From JBCBJZ01 sp038522635 (GTDB taxonomy: Bacteria > Pseudomonadota > Alphaproteobacteria > Rhizobiales > Hyphomicrobiaceae), in NCBI GenBank assembly GCA_038522635.1, contig JBCBJZ010000141.1:1-9395 (forward strand): DNA of 9,395 bases, read 5' to 3'. The notes beneath the pieces were generated by a model, which saw only the letters and a program-made list of their open reading frames with translations, was not told the DNA's origin and did not search any database. The first letter of the stretch is position 1. The number at the start of each line of letters is the position of its first letter. The translations under genes were made by a program, and so were the position numbers. Positions 1 through 6,896 of this stretch are shown here, piece by piece.

Positions 1-34
1 AAAGAAAGGGCCGCCAGCTTTCACCGACGGCCCT
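1..34 (-). terminator. Rho-independent terminator after hppA
   Basis: Read on the minus strand, positions 34 to 7 form a 12-bp stem that starts AGGGCCG and ends CGGCCCT. It includes three G-U wobble pairs and closes on a GAAA tetraloop (positions 22-19). TTCTTT follows at positions 6-1, and the window edge may cut the U-tract short. The wobble pairs exist only in the minus-strand RNA, so the hairpin is directional and belongs to hppA, whose stop codon lies 37 nt upstream. Confidence 0.85.
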
Positions 35-70
35 CGCATTTCATCAGGCTGATCGTCAGACCAGCGCCCG

Positions 71-2236
71 TCAGACGCCGTGAGCCAGAACGGCCAGCAA
101 CAACAACGCGACGATGTTGGTGATCTTGATCATCGGGTTCACGGCGGGGCCGGCGGTGTCCTTATAGGGGTCACCCACCGTATCGCCGGTCACCGCCGCT
201 TTGTGCGCTTCGGAGCCCTTGCCGCCGAAGTGACCATCCTCAATGTACTTTTTCGCGTTATCCCAGGCGCCGCCGCCAGCGGTCATGGAGATCGCCACGA
301 ACAGACCCGTCACGATCACACCGAGCAGCATCGCCCCCAACGCGGCGAACGCGTTGCCCGGGCCCGCAATCGCCTGGATCACGAAGAAGACGACGATCGG
401 CGAGAGCACCGGCAGCATCGAGGGGATGATCATCTCCTTGATCGCAGCCTTCGTCAGCATGTCGACCGCGGCCTTGTAGTCCGGCCGGTCAGTGCCTTCC
501 ATGATGCCCGGCTTGGCGCGGAACTGACGCCGCACCTCTTCAACCACCGCACCGCCAGCACGCCCCACCGCCGTCATGGCGATGCCGCCAAACAGGTAAG
601 GCAGCAGGCCGCCAAGCAGCAGGCCAACCACCACATATGGGTTGGAGAGCGCGAAGTTGACGTCGAGCTGGTAAAACAACGTGTCAGGTTTGGCCTGCGA
701 GATGAAGTACTTGAGGTCTTCGTTGTAAGCGGCAAACAGCACCAGCGCGCCCAAGCCCGCCGATCCGATCGCGTACCCCTTGGTGACCGCTTTCGTGGTG
801 TTTCCGACAGCATCCAGCGCATCGGTGGTATCACGGATCTCCGCCGGCATACCCGCCATCTCGGCGATGCCGCCCGCGTTGTCCGTCACGGGACCGAACG
901 CATCGAGCGCCACCACGAAGCCTGCCAACGCCAGCATCGAAGTGACCGCGATCGCGATGCCGAACAGGCCGGCCAGTTCGTACGTGCCGATGATGCCCGC
1001 GATGATGATCACCGCCGGCAGTGCCGTGGCTTCGAGCGAGATCGCCAGGCCCTGAATGACGTTGGTGCCGTGGCCGGTCTCAGACGATTTCGCGATCGAC
1101 TTCACCGGGCGATAGCCGGTGCCGGTGTAGTACTCGGTCACCACGATGATGGCCGCGGTGATCAGCAGGCCGATCGCAGCGCACCAGAAGAGGTCCATCG
1201 CGGTGAAGCTCGCCACCACCTTGTCGGCTTCTTTGATCTCGAAGGCCTGCGCCATGCCGTCGGGGAACATGTACATGGTCAACGGGTAGATCGCGGCCAA
1301 GGACAGCACGCCACAGGCGATGAAGCCCTTGTAGAGCGCGCCCATGATCGAGTTGTTCGTGCCCAGTTGCACGAAGAACGTGCCGATGATCGAGGTCACC
1401 ACGCACACCGCGCAGATCGCCAGCGGGTAGAGCATCAAGGTGGTCGCGATCTCTTGGCCACCGAAATAGATCGAGGCCAGCACCATCGTCGCCACCACCG
1501 ACACCGCGTAGGTCTCGAACAGGTCGGCCGCCATGCCAGCGCAGTCGCCGACGTTATCGCCCACGTTATCGGCGATCGTCGCAGGGTTGCGCGGATCATC
1601 TTCCGGGATGCCCGCCTCGACCTTACCGACGAGGTCGCCGCCAACATCAGCACCTTTGGTGAAGATGCCGCCGCCGAGCCGCGCGAAAATCGAGATGAGC
1701 GAAGCACCGAAGCCCAGCGCCACCAGCGCATCGATCACCGTGCGGTCGGTCGACTTGAACGGATTGGGCATCCACATTGTCAAGAACGCGTAGTAGACGG
1801 CCACGCCGAGCAGCGCGAGACCGGCGACGAGCAGCCCCGTCACAGCGCCCGAACGGAAGGCCATCGAGAGACCGTCGCCAAGTGATTGCGACGCGGCCTG
1901 CGCGGTCCTCACGTTGGCCCGCACCGATACCAACATCCCGATGAAGCCCGCGATGCCTGACAAGATTGCGCCGATCGCAAAGCCGACAGCAACCAACCAG
2001 CCGAGCAGCAATCCCACGATCGCGAAAATGATCACGCCGACGACCGCAATGGTGGTGTACTGCCGCGACAGGTAGGCTGTGGCGCCTTCCTGGATGGCGC
2101 CCGCGATCTCCTGCATACGGGCGTTGCCAGCATCCGCGCTCAACACCGACTGGATGGTAAACATCCCGTAGATCAGCGACAGCGCTCCGCAGCCGATGAT
2201 GCCCCACATGAAGTAGTCGATCACAGTCACCCCCAT
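71..2236 (-). CDS. hppA: K+-insensitive membrane proton-pumping pyrophosphatase (H+-PPase)
   Basis: This integral membrane enzyme hydrolyses pyrophosphate and uses the energy to pump protons across the inner membrane. The product is about 721 residues, within the normal range of the family, and hydrophobic along its whole length, consistent with the roughly 16 helices known for it. The pyrophosphate/Mg site is intact: DVGGDLVGKVE at about residue 197, then EDDPRNPATIADNVGDNVGD at about 212, DAFGPVTDNAGG at about 445 and GDPYKDTAGPAVNPMIK near the C-terminus. GNTTKAVTKG at about 478 has Lys and Thr at the two positions that mark the K+-independent class. The frame stays open upstream to 2410, but family similarity begins only at about 2236, so I chose that ATG. 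Its Shine-Dalgarno is weak (AAGGGA lies about 15 nt away), and an ATG at 2209 is possible. The gene is followed by an intrinsic terminator and preceded by a 369-nt spacer, so it may be transcribed on its own. Confidence 0.96.
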   Translation of the reverse strand: MGVTVIDYFMWGIIGCGALSLIYGMFTIQSVLSADAGNARMQEIAGAIQEGATAYLSRQYTTIAVVGVIIFAIVGLLLGWLVAVGFAIGAILSGIAGFIGMLVSVRANVRTAQAASQSLGDGLSMAFRSGAVTGLLVAGLALLGVAVYYAFLTMWMPNPFKSTDRTVIDALVALGFGASLISIFARLGGGIFTKGADVGGDLVGKVEAGIPEDDPRNPATIADNVGDNVGDCAGMAADLFETYAVSVVATMVLASIYFGGQEIATTLMLYPLAICAVCVVTSIIGTFFVQLGTNNSIMGALYKGFIACGVLSLAAIYPLTMYMFPDGMAQAFEIKEADKVVASFTAMDLFWCAAIGLLITAAIIVVTEYYTGTGYRPVKSIAKSSETGHGTNVIQGLAISLEATALPAVIIIAGIIGTYELAGLFGIAIAVTSMLALAGFVVALDAFGPVTDNAGGIAEMAGMPAEIRDTTDALDAVGNTTKAVTKGYAIGSAGLGALVLFAAYNEDLKYFISQAKPDTLFYQLDVNFALSNPYVVVGLLLGGLLPYLFGGIAMTAVGRAGGAVVEEVRRQFRAKPGIMEGTDRPDYKAAVDMLTKAAIKEMIIPSMLPVLSPIVVFFVIQAIAGPGNAFAALGAMLLGVIVTGLFVAISMTAGGGAWDNAKKYIEDGHFGGKGSEAHKAAVTGDTVGDPYKDTAGPAVNPMIKITNIVALLLLAVLAHGV

Positions 2237-2351
2237 CAGGTTTGTTTCACGTCCCTTAGCTGGCGGTGGCATCACCCCAGGAAGCGGAACGCGAGAAGCT
2301 CTCTTATCGCGCAGATGCAGCGGGTCGCAGAACGCACAAAAGGAGCGGCGC

Positions 2352-2408
2352 GGTCCGCGATTAGGCGGCCACCACTCCTCGACCCGGGTCGGCGAAATCG
2401 CGCGGACC
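2352..2408. other. GC-rich dyad upstream of hppA
   Basis: GGTCCGCG at 2352-2359 pairs with CGCGGACC at 2401-2408. After a 2-nt bulge, ATT at 2360-2362 pairs with AAT at 2396-2398. Inside lies a perfect 12-bp palindrome, CGACCCGGGTCG, at 2380-2391. The element ends 115 nt before the hppA start. It has no U-tract directly after it on the minus strand, so it does not look like an intrinsic terminator. It could be a leader structure, a protein-binding dyad, or a chance feature of GC-rich DNA. Confidence 0.35.
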
Positions 2409-2460
2409 ATGCCAAACTTGCCCTAGCGATGCAACACGCCAGCGCCTTGGCCTTTCGGGG

Positions 2461-2580
2461 GAGTGGGCACGGGGTTGGGGATAGAGCAAAGGGCGCGAAG
2501 TCCGACCCTTAGGAAGGGCGAGGCTGAGGAAGGCCAAGGTTGAGGAAGGCCAAGGCTGAGGAACGCGAGGGCTGAAGCGT
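2461..2580 (-). terminator. Candidate Rho-dependent termination region after thiL
   Basis: By hand count, the minus-strand transcript over these 120 nt is about 46% C and 18% G, although the window as a whole is roughly balanced for C and G. It is rich in pyrimidine-C dinucleotides such as CCUUCCUC, as expected of a rut site loaded by Rho. It starts 25 nt after the thiL stop, where a multi-gene transcript would need to end, and no intrinsic terminator is visible there. This is inference from base composition alone. Confidence 0.35.
2521..2568. repeat. Three direct copies of a 16-bp repeat after thiL
   Basis: The units are 2521-2536 (AGGCTGAGGAAGGCCA), 2537-2552 (one mismatch) and 2553-2568 (two mismatches). 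Degraded partial units flank them at about 2505-2520 and 2569-2577. The array lies outside any supported gene. The period is not a multiple of three, which argues against a coding origin. It supplies part of the C-rich minus-strand transcript described for the possible Rho site. Confidence 0.75.
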
Positions 2581-2605
2581 CGGCGGTGTGCGGAACGATG
2601 CTGGT

Positions 2606-3742
2606 TCAGAAATGATCCCAGCCGCTGCGCTCGAACGTCCGGGCGCTGCCATCCGCGCCGGTAACCTCCACCTGCGGCGGCTTCCCATCGGGCGTTGCCA
2701 GCACATGGCCGATCGCGGCCACCTCAACGTCGCGTGCCGCCGCCGCCGCTTCAAAGCAGGCCGCAGCCTCTTCCGCGACCACCGCCAGCACCTCGTAATC
2801 ATCGCCATGGCTCATCGCCCGTTGCAGCCATGTCGGATCGCGTGCGGCGAGTTGCGCCACATCAGCATCGAGTGGGACCTTAGCCTCATCGATCCGCGCG
2901 CTGAACCCACCCACCTTGCACATGCGTTCAAGGTCCTTGATGAGGCCATCAGAGATGTCCATCGCGCCGCTGGCGAAGCTACGCACCACAGAGGCCAAGG
3001 CCGGTGTGGGCGCTGGACGCAGGTAACGCGCGATCAGACGCGCGCGCGCTTCATCGTCAAGTCCGAGGTTGACCGTAGGATCGCCCGTTCCTGCAGGCCC
3101 GCCTGCCGCACTCACCTCGCTCTGGCGCAGCATCAGCCCCGCCGCACTCGCGCCGAGCCGACCGCTGACGTAGATCCGGTCCCCCGGCGCGCCACCGCCC
3201 CGGCGTACCATCTGTCCCTGCGGCACCAGGCCGATCACCGTGATAGCGAGGCTCAGATCACGCTCCACGCGGTCGGTATCACCGCCGATCAGCGTGAAGC
3301 CGAACGCCGCCTGCGCTTCGCGTAGCCCGTCGGCAAACGCCTCCATCCAGGCGCGCCGTGGCGATGCCGGCAGCGCCAGCGCCAGCGTGTAGACCCACGG
3401 GTCGGCCCCTTTGGCGATAAGATCAGACACGTTCACGGCCAGTGCTTTCCAGGCCAGATCGGCTGGCGCATCGGTGGCAAAGAAGTGGAGCCCAGCGCGG
3501 ATGGGGTCGGTCTTCACCACAAGGTCGTGGCCAGCCGGTGGGGTCAGGCTCGCGCAATCATCGCGCAGTGCGTGGGCGCCCGGCTCATGCGCGGCAAGCG
3601 GGCGCAAACACGCGATGATCGCCGCCTCACCCTCGAGAATGTCGTCGGGCTTGGGCTCGGTCTCCACGATGGCTTTGGCGTCAACGTGCGCGCGCTTGCG
3701 CTGCGCGTCACCACCGTCGGGCCTGCCCACATTGCCGGCCAT
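2606..3742 (-). CDS. thiL: Thiamine-monophosphate kinase
   Basis: ThiL uses ATP to convert thiamine monophosphate to the cofactor thiamine pyrophosphate, the last step of thiamine synthesis, in the cytoplasm. Family motifs appear in order: a DD metal pair in RDDCA at about residue 61, KTDPIRAGLHF at about 77, NVSDLIAKGADP at about 104, GGDT at about 153, MDISDGLIKDL at about 261 and HGDDYEVL at about 312. These are the Mg/ATP and substrate sites of the AIR synthase-like fold. The product is about 378 residues, longer than the usual 310-340, mainly because about 35 non-conserved residues precede the domain. The start is uncertain. The ATG at 3742 was chosen, but a TTG at 3751 lies only 4 to 5 nt from AAGGG and may be better placed, and a GTG at 3667 would fit the family length. 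The gene follows nusB by 36 nt and is probably cotranscribed with it. Confidence 0.94.
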   Translation of the reverse strand: MAGNVGRPDGGDAQRKRAHVDAKAIVETEPKPDDILEGEAAIIACLRPLAAHEPGAHALRDDCASLTPPAGHDLVVKTDPIRAGLHFFATDAPADLAWKALAVNVSDLIAKGADPWVYTLALALPASPRRAWMEAFADGLREAQAAFGFTLIGGDTDRVERDLSLAITVIGLVPQGQMVRRGGGAPGDRIYVSGRLGASAAGLMLRQSEVSAAGGPAGTGDPTVNLGLDDEARARLIARYLRPAPTPALASVVRSFASGAMDISDGLIKDLERMCKVGGFSARIDEAKVPLDADVAQLAARDPTWLQRAMSHGDDYEVLAVVAEEAAACFEAAAAARDVEVAAIGHVLATPDGKPPQVEVTGADGSARTFERSGWDHF

Positions 3743-3757
3743 CGCGCTCAACGCACC

Positions 3758-3787
3758 CTTATCCGTGCTAATCCGTGCTTATCCGTG
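3758..3787. repeat. Three tandem copies of a 10-bp unit across the nusB stop
   Basis: On the minus strand the units read CACGGATAAG (3787-3778), CACGGATTAG (3777-3768) and CACGGATAAG (3767-3758). Copies 1 and 3 are identical and copy 2 differs at one base. The nusB stop TAA is in the first copy. The end of the third copy gives the AAGG just upstream of the possible thiL start at 3751. Confidence 0.85.
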
Positions 3788-4351
3788 ACCGGCCGACGTC
3801 AGTTCATTGGGCCGCAAACGGTGCGCCAACTTATCCAGCACACCGTTGACCACCTTGGCCTCATCGCCATCGAAGAACTGATGCGCCATGTCGATGTACT
3901 CGTTGATCACGACTTTCGCGGGGACATCATCACGCTTCAAAAGCTCAAAAGCGCCCGCACGCAGCATAGCCCGCAGGATCGAGTCGATCCGGGCGAGCCG
4001 CCAGCCCGTCGCCAATTGCCCATCCACCATCGGATCGATCTCACGCTGGTTCGCCATCACGCCACGCACCAGCAGAGCGAAAACGTCCGGGTCAGCCTCG
4101 CTGATCGGCGTTTCTTCAACGAGCGAGCCGAACCGGTGGTCCGTGAACTCACCCAACACCACGTTCAAATCGGTATGGGCGAGGTCCATCTGATAAAGCG
4201 CCTGCACGGCAGCAAGCCGGGCGGCCGAGCGATCCGTACCGTAGACGGCCTGGGGTTCCCCCTTTTCGACCGCAGCGCTGTCGCCATCTGACGCCTGCAG
4301 GTCGGCGTCGCTCGGGTTCAAATGCGGCCCCACGGGGCGAGGGTTCGTCAT
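3779..4351 (-). CDS. nusB: Transcription antitermination factor NusB
   Basis: NusB binds boxA RNA together with NusE (ribosomal protein S10) and supports antitermination on rRNA operons. The 190-residue product has the all-helical NusB domain at about residues 40-184. Recognisable segments are RSAARLAAVQALYQMDL at about 41, a central DPDVFALLVRGV at about 87, REIDPMVDGQL at about 103, RIDSILRAMLRAGAFELL at about 120, and PAKVVINEYIDMAHQFF followed by VVNGVLDKLA at the end. The first 40 residues are a polar, non-conserved extension that most NusB proteins lack. The ATG overlaps the ribH stop in an ATGA arrangement (4-nt overlap), which supports this start and suggests translational coupling. 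Placement after ribH is common in bacteria. The stop codon lies in a 10-bp tandem repeat. Confidence 0.95.
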   Translation of the reverse strand: MTNPRPVGPHLNPSDADLQASDGDSAAVEKGEPQAVYGTDRSAARLAAVQALYQMDLAHTDLNVVLGEFTDHRFGSLVEETPISEADPDVFALLVRGVMANQREIDPMVDGQLATGWRLARIDSILRAMLRAGAFELLKRDDVPAKVVINEYIDMAHQFFDGDEAKVVNGVLDKLAHRLRPNELTSAGHG

Positions 4352-4878
4352 CGCGCGGCTCGGCCCTTTGCCTCGGCCTGCAAGGCGCGATTGATCTCGA
4401 TCAGGCGCAAGCAGGCTCGCGCCGCATCACCACCTTTGCCGGCCGCCCCGCCCTGCGCACGCGCCATCGCCTGGGCATGCGTGTCGACGGTCAGCACCGC
4501 GTTACCGAGCGGGATCTCATGGGCCATGGCGGTTTGCATCATGAAGTGGTTGGTCTCGTTGCATACGATATCGTAATGGGACGTTTCCCCCCGAATGACG
4601 CAGCCGAGCACGACGACGCCATCGAGCGTGTCGGGCGTTGGCTCGCGCGTGGGGGAGGTGAAGCGGGCGGCCTGCGCATAACTGAGGAGCGCCTGCGGAA
4701 TTTCAAGGGCACCTGGCACCTCGACATGCTCAAGCGACGTGCCATGCGCTTGGGCCACCGCTTCCACGCCTTCGCGCAGCGCCTGCGTCACATCCGCATA
4801 GTAGGGCGACGCGATCACCAGCAGACGCGCTTCGATCGCCGCTGTCGGCCCACCGCGCCCTGATGCTTCGCCCTGCAT
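4348..4878 (-). CDS. ribH: 6,7-dimethyl-8-ribityllumazine synthase
   Basis: RibH condenses 5-amino-6-ribitylaminouracil with 3,4-dihydroxy-2-butanone 4-phosphate to give lumazine, the substrate of riboflavin synthase. Signature segments are VPGALEIP at about residue 54, and VVVLGCVIRGETSHYDIVC at about 88, where His101 is the expected catalytic histidine and the preceding GET binds phosphate. GNAVLTVDT at about 125 and a Lys-Gly-Gly segment (KGGDAA) at about 148 complete the substrate pocket. The product is 176 residues, slightly long for the family. The extra length comes from a short N-terminal tail and a loop of about 12 residues (TSPTREPTPDTL) before the GCVIRG strand. The ATG has AGAGGG 8 nt upstream. 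A 91-nt spacer separates it from ribB and holds only a small 4-bp hairpin at 4908-4918. No FMN riboswitch pattern is visible there. Its partner substrate is made by the upstream ribB. Confidence 0.96.
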   Translation of the reverse strand: MQGEASGRGGPTAAIEARLLVIASPYYADVTQALREGVEAVAQAHGTSLEHVEVPGALEIPQALLSYAQAARFTSPTREPTPDTLDGVVVLGCVIRGETSHYDIVCNETNHFMMQTAMAHEIPLGNAVLTVDTHAQAMARAQGGAAGKGGDAARACLRLIEINRALQAEAKGRAAR

Positions 4879-4969
4879 AATCGCTGCCCTCTCGCCTTCG
4901 GTGGTGCCGCCTAAGGCGCCAACTTTAGGGGTCTCATCTGAGGCCTTGCGTGATGGCCCGGCCTAACAC

Positions 4970-6223
4970 TCAAGCGATGGTGCGTTGGCCAACGATCGAC
5001 AGGCCGTAGCCTTCAAGGCCCACATAGACCGAATGCGGCGAGTTGGTCAGCAGCGTCATGTCGCGCACGCCCAAACTGAGAAGGATCTGCGAGCCAATCC
5101 CGATTTCCACCTGGCGCTTGTCATCGACTTTCTGTGCCGGGGCATCGCCCGACACCGGCGCTGACATTAGCGCTGGCGCCGCGGCAGCCGCCCTTGTCGC
5201 CTGCAAGCCTTCCGACACCGACTTCGCCCGCAGATCACGGATCAGCACGATCACGCCGCGGCCTTCCTTGGCGATCGCCTCCATCGAGCGGGCGATAACC
5301 GTATCATCGTCGCCACGTTGGACGCCGAGCAGATCGGCCATCACGTCTACCTTGTGCACGCGCACCAGCACCGGTCCCGGCCCCTGCACGTCGCCCTTGA
5401 CCAGCGCCAAGTGCTCCCCCGGCTCAACGGTGTTTTCAAAAACATGCAGCGTGAAATCGCCGCCGAACGCGCTTGTGACCTGCCGCTGCATCACCTCGCG
5501 CACGATGCTGTCATGACGCAAACGGTAGGCGATCATGTCCTCGATGGTGCCGATCTTCAGGCCGTGACGCTGCGCAAAGCCGATCAGATCGGGCACGCGC
5601 GCCATGGTGCCATCGTCGTTCATGATCTCGCAGATGACGCCCGCCGGGTAGAGCCCGGCCATGCGCGCAAGATCAACCGCCGCTTCGGTATGGCCAGCGC
5701 GCACAAGAACGCCGCCCGGTCGCGCCACCAGCGGAAACACGTGCCCCGGGCTGACGATATCCGCGTCGGTCTTGGTCTGGTCGATGGCCGTCAAAATCGT
5801 GCGCGAGCGATCGGCCGCCGAAATCCCCGTCGAGATGCCTTCGCGCGCCTCGATCGAAACGGTGAAGTTCGTGCCATGCCGGGCGCGGTTGCGCCGTGAC
5901 ATGTATTCAAGTTGCAGCTCGTCCGCGCGTTCCTGCGTCAGCGAAAGGCAAATCAAGCCACGGCCATGGCGCGCCATGAAATTGATCGCGTCGGGCGTTG
6001 CCATCTGCGCCGGGATCACAAGATCACCTTCGTTCTCGCGATCCTCCGCATCGACCAGGATGACCATACGCCCGTTGCGCATGTCCTCGATGATCTCAGC
6101 GGTGTCGGACAGGAACCCGCGACCTTCGGCGTAGGCAACCTGCTTCAGGGCATCACTCAACAGCTTATCCTCATCGCGCCGGACGTGGCGTGTGCGCAGC
6201 GCCTTTGAGCCATCAGCCAGCAC
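4970..6223 (-). CDS. ribB: 3,4-dihydroxy-2-butanone 4-phosphate synthase with degenerate GTP cyclohydrolase II-like domain (RibBX type)
   Basis: The N-terminal domain (about residues 45-240) converts ribulose 5-phosphate to 3,4-dihydroxy-2-butanone 4-phosphate and formate. Its motifs are complete: DAEDRENEGD at about 58, HGRGLICLSL at about 86, TNFTVSIEAREGISTGIS at about 118, SPGHVFPL at about 158, RAGHTEAAVDL at about 175 and CEIMNDDG at about 198. Residues about 254-417 follow the GTP cyclohydrolase II fold (HLALVKGD, VLVRVHK, EIGIGSQILLSLGVRD, LLTNSP, GLEGYGLSI), but the zinc-binding cysteines are gone. The site where Cys is expected reads HKVDVMAD, RCDCG is replaced by QRGDD, and an Ala-rich loop replaces the EGRGIGL segment. 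The domain is therefore probably inactive, like the RibBX variant known in Proteobacteria. The start is unsure. The outermost GTG at 6223 gives a 29-nt gap to ribE but has a poorly spaced Shine-Dalgarno. A TTG at 6160 has GAGGA 7 nt upstream and fits the family N-terminus better. Confidence 0.95.
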   Translation of the reverse strand: MLADGSKALRTRHVRRDEDKLLSDALKQVAYAEGRGFLSDTAEIIEDMRNGRMVILVDAEDRENEGDLVIPAQMATPDAINFMARHGRGLICLSLTQERADELQLEYMSRRNRARHGTNFTVSIEAREGISTGISAADRSRTILTAIDQTKTDADIVSPGHVFPLVARPGGVLVRAGHTEAAVDLARMAGLYPAGVICEIMNDDGTMARVPDLIGFAQRHGLKIGTIEDMIAYRLRHDSIVREVMQRQVTSAFGGDFTLHVFENTVEPGEHLALVKGDVQGPGPVLVRVHKVDVMADLLGVQRGDDDTVIARSMEAIAKEGRGVIVLIRDLRAKSVSEGLQATRAAAAAPALMSAPVSGDAPAQKVDDKRQVEIGIGSQILLSLGVRDMTLLTNSPHSVYVGLEGYGLSIVGQRTIA

Positions 6224-6252
6224 CGCTCCGGCTCAGCCAAGCCAGCGCCCCA

Positions 6253-6861
6253 TCACAACGAGGGGCGCAGGACGTCAACCGCCCGCTGGACGTAACGCGC
6301 CAGCATATCAATTTCCAGGTTTACCGCATCGCCCGGTTTTGTCGCGCCCCAGGTGGTGACCGTCAAGGTATGGGGGATGAGGTTGACGCCAAACGTCGCG
6401 CCATCAACGTCGTTGACGGTGAGCGATGTCCCCCCCAAAGCCACCGAACCCTTCGGTGCGATGAACGCCTGCAAGGCGTCGGGCGCGCGGAACACGAAGC
6501 GCCGGGACGCCCCGTCCTCGTAAACGTCCTGCACGGTTGCAAGGCCATCCACATGGCCCGATACGATGTGGCCACCGAATTCATCGCCCGCCCGCATCGC
6601 CCTCTCCAGGTTGATACGGCTCCCCGCCGACCATGATCCAAGCGTGGTCTTCGACAACGTCTCGTTGGAGACATCGACCGCGAAGCGCGCGCCGGTCCCG
6701 TCGGCACGTGGCGCACGCTCGATGACCGTCAGGCAGCAACCATCACAGGCGATGGAGGCGCCCAGCGCGATACTGTCAGCCTCATAGGCGCTGTCGATCG
6801 TAAAGCGGCCGCCGTCGATGGCGGCGACGGTGCCGATGTCGGTTATGATGCCGGTGAACAT
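6253..6861 (-). CDS. ribE: Riboflavin synthase, alpha subunit
   Basis: This enzyme dismutates two molecules of 6,7-dimethyl-8-ribityllumazine into riboflavin and 5-amino-6-ribitylaminouracil, the last step of the pathway. The protein starts with the hallmark MFTGI and has the two internally similar lumazine-binding barrels of the family. Barrel 1 (residues 1 to about 97) contains IACDGCCLTVIE and FAVDVSNETLSKTTLG. Barrel 2 (about 98 to 190) contains GGHIVSGHVDG, SVALGGTSLTVNDVDG and FGVNLIPHTLTVTTWG. The length of 202 residues is normal. The start is well fixed by the MFTGI motif and a good ribosome binding site. It lies 35 nt after the thioesterase stop and 29 nt before the outermost ribB start, so cotranscription is likely. 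In some species this gene is called ribC. Confidence 0.97.
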   Translation of the reverse strand: MFTGIITDIGTVAAIDGGRFTIDSAYEADSIALGASIACDGCCLTVIERAPRADGTGARFAVDVSNETLSKTTLGSWSAGSRINLERAMRAGDEFGGHIVSGHVDGLATVQDVYEDGASRRFVFRAPDALQAFIAPKGSVALGGTSLTVNDVDGATFGVNLIPHTLTVTTWGATKPGDAVNLEIDMLARYVQRAVDVLRPSL

Positions 6862-6868
6862 GGTGCTT

Positions 6869-6874
6869 TCCTTT
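6869..6874 (-). promoter_or_regulatory. Ribosome binding site of ribE
   Basis: AAAGGA on the minus strand, 7 nt before the ribE ATG. It is the clearest Shine-Dalgarno sequence in this window and fixes the ribE start. It sits in the 35-nt gap after the thioesterase gene. Confidence 0.7.
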
Positions 6875-6896
6875 GAGCCGCTTTCTGACGCGGGCG

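Larger units (their letters stand above)
2237..2605. other. Intergenic region between thiL and hppA
   Basis: This 369-nt stretch is the longest gene-free segment here. In transcription order it holds a C-rich, G-poor stretch with 16-nt direct repeats (2580-2461), a GC-rich dyad (2408-2352) and the leader just before hppA. The hppA frame stays open through the last 58 codons before its ATG, but the translation is rich in Arg, Pro and Trp and unlike pyrophosphatase N-termini. I found no convincing -35/-10 pair, although an hppA promoter is expected somewhere in this interval. Confidence 0.6.

Noticed and set aside
80..1885. 601-codon plus-strand open frame opposite hppA
   Set aside because: It lies fully antisense to a strongly conserved pyrophosphatase. 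Its translation is dominated by His, Arg, Asp and Gln with no recognisable domain, which is the usual shadow of GC-rich coding DNA.
2237..2410. 58-codon in-frame extension upstream of the hppA start
   Set aside because: The residues are Arg/Pro/Trp-rich, resemble no pyrophosphatase N-terminus, and cover a noncoding dyad. The first hydrophobic helix begins just after 2236.
2399..2414. Sigma-54-like element TGGCATG-N4-GCGC on the minus strand before hppA
   Set aside because: GG and GC have the right spacing, but the TT of the -12 element is missing and the site overlaps the dyad. This is too weak to call.
3485..4291. 268-codon plus-strand open frame opposite thiL and nusB
   Set aside because: It crosses two conserved minus-strand genes, including their junction, and has an Arg/His-rich composition with no family motif.
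4879..4969. Possible FMN riboswitch or attenuator before ribH
   Set aside because: The 91-nt gap is too short for a full FMN aptamer, shows none of its conserved segments, and has only a 4-bp hairpin without a U-tract.
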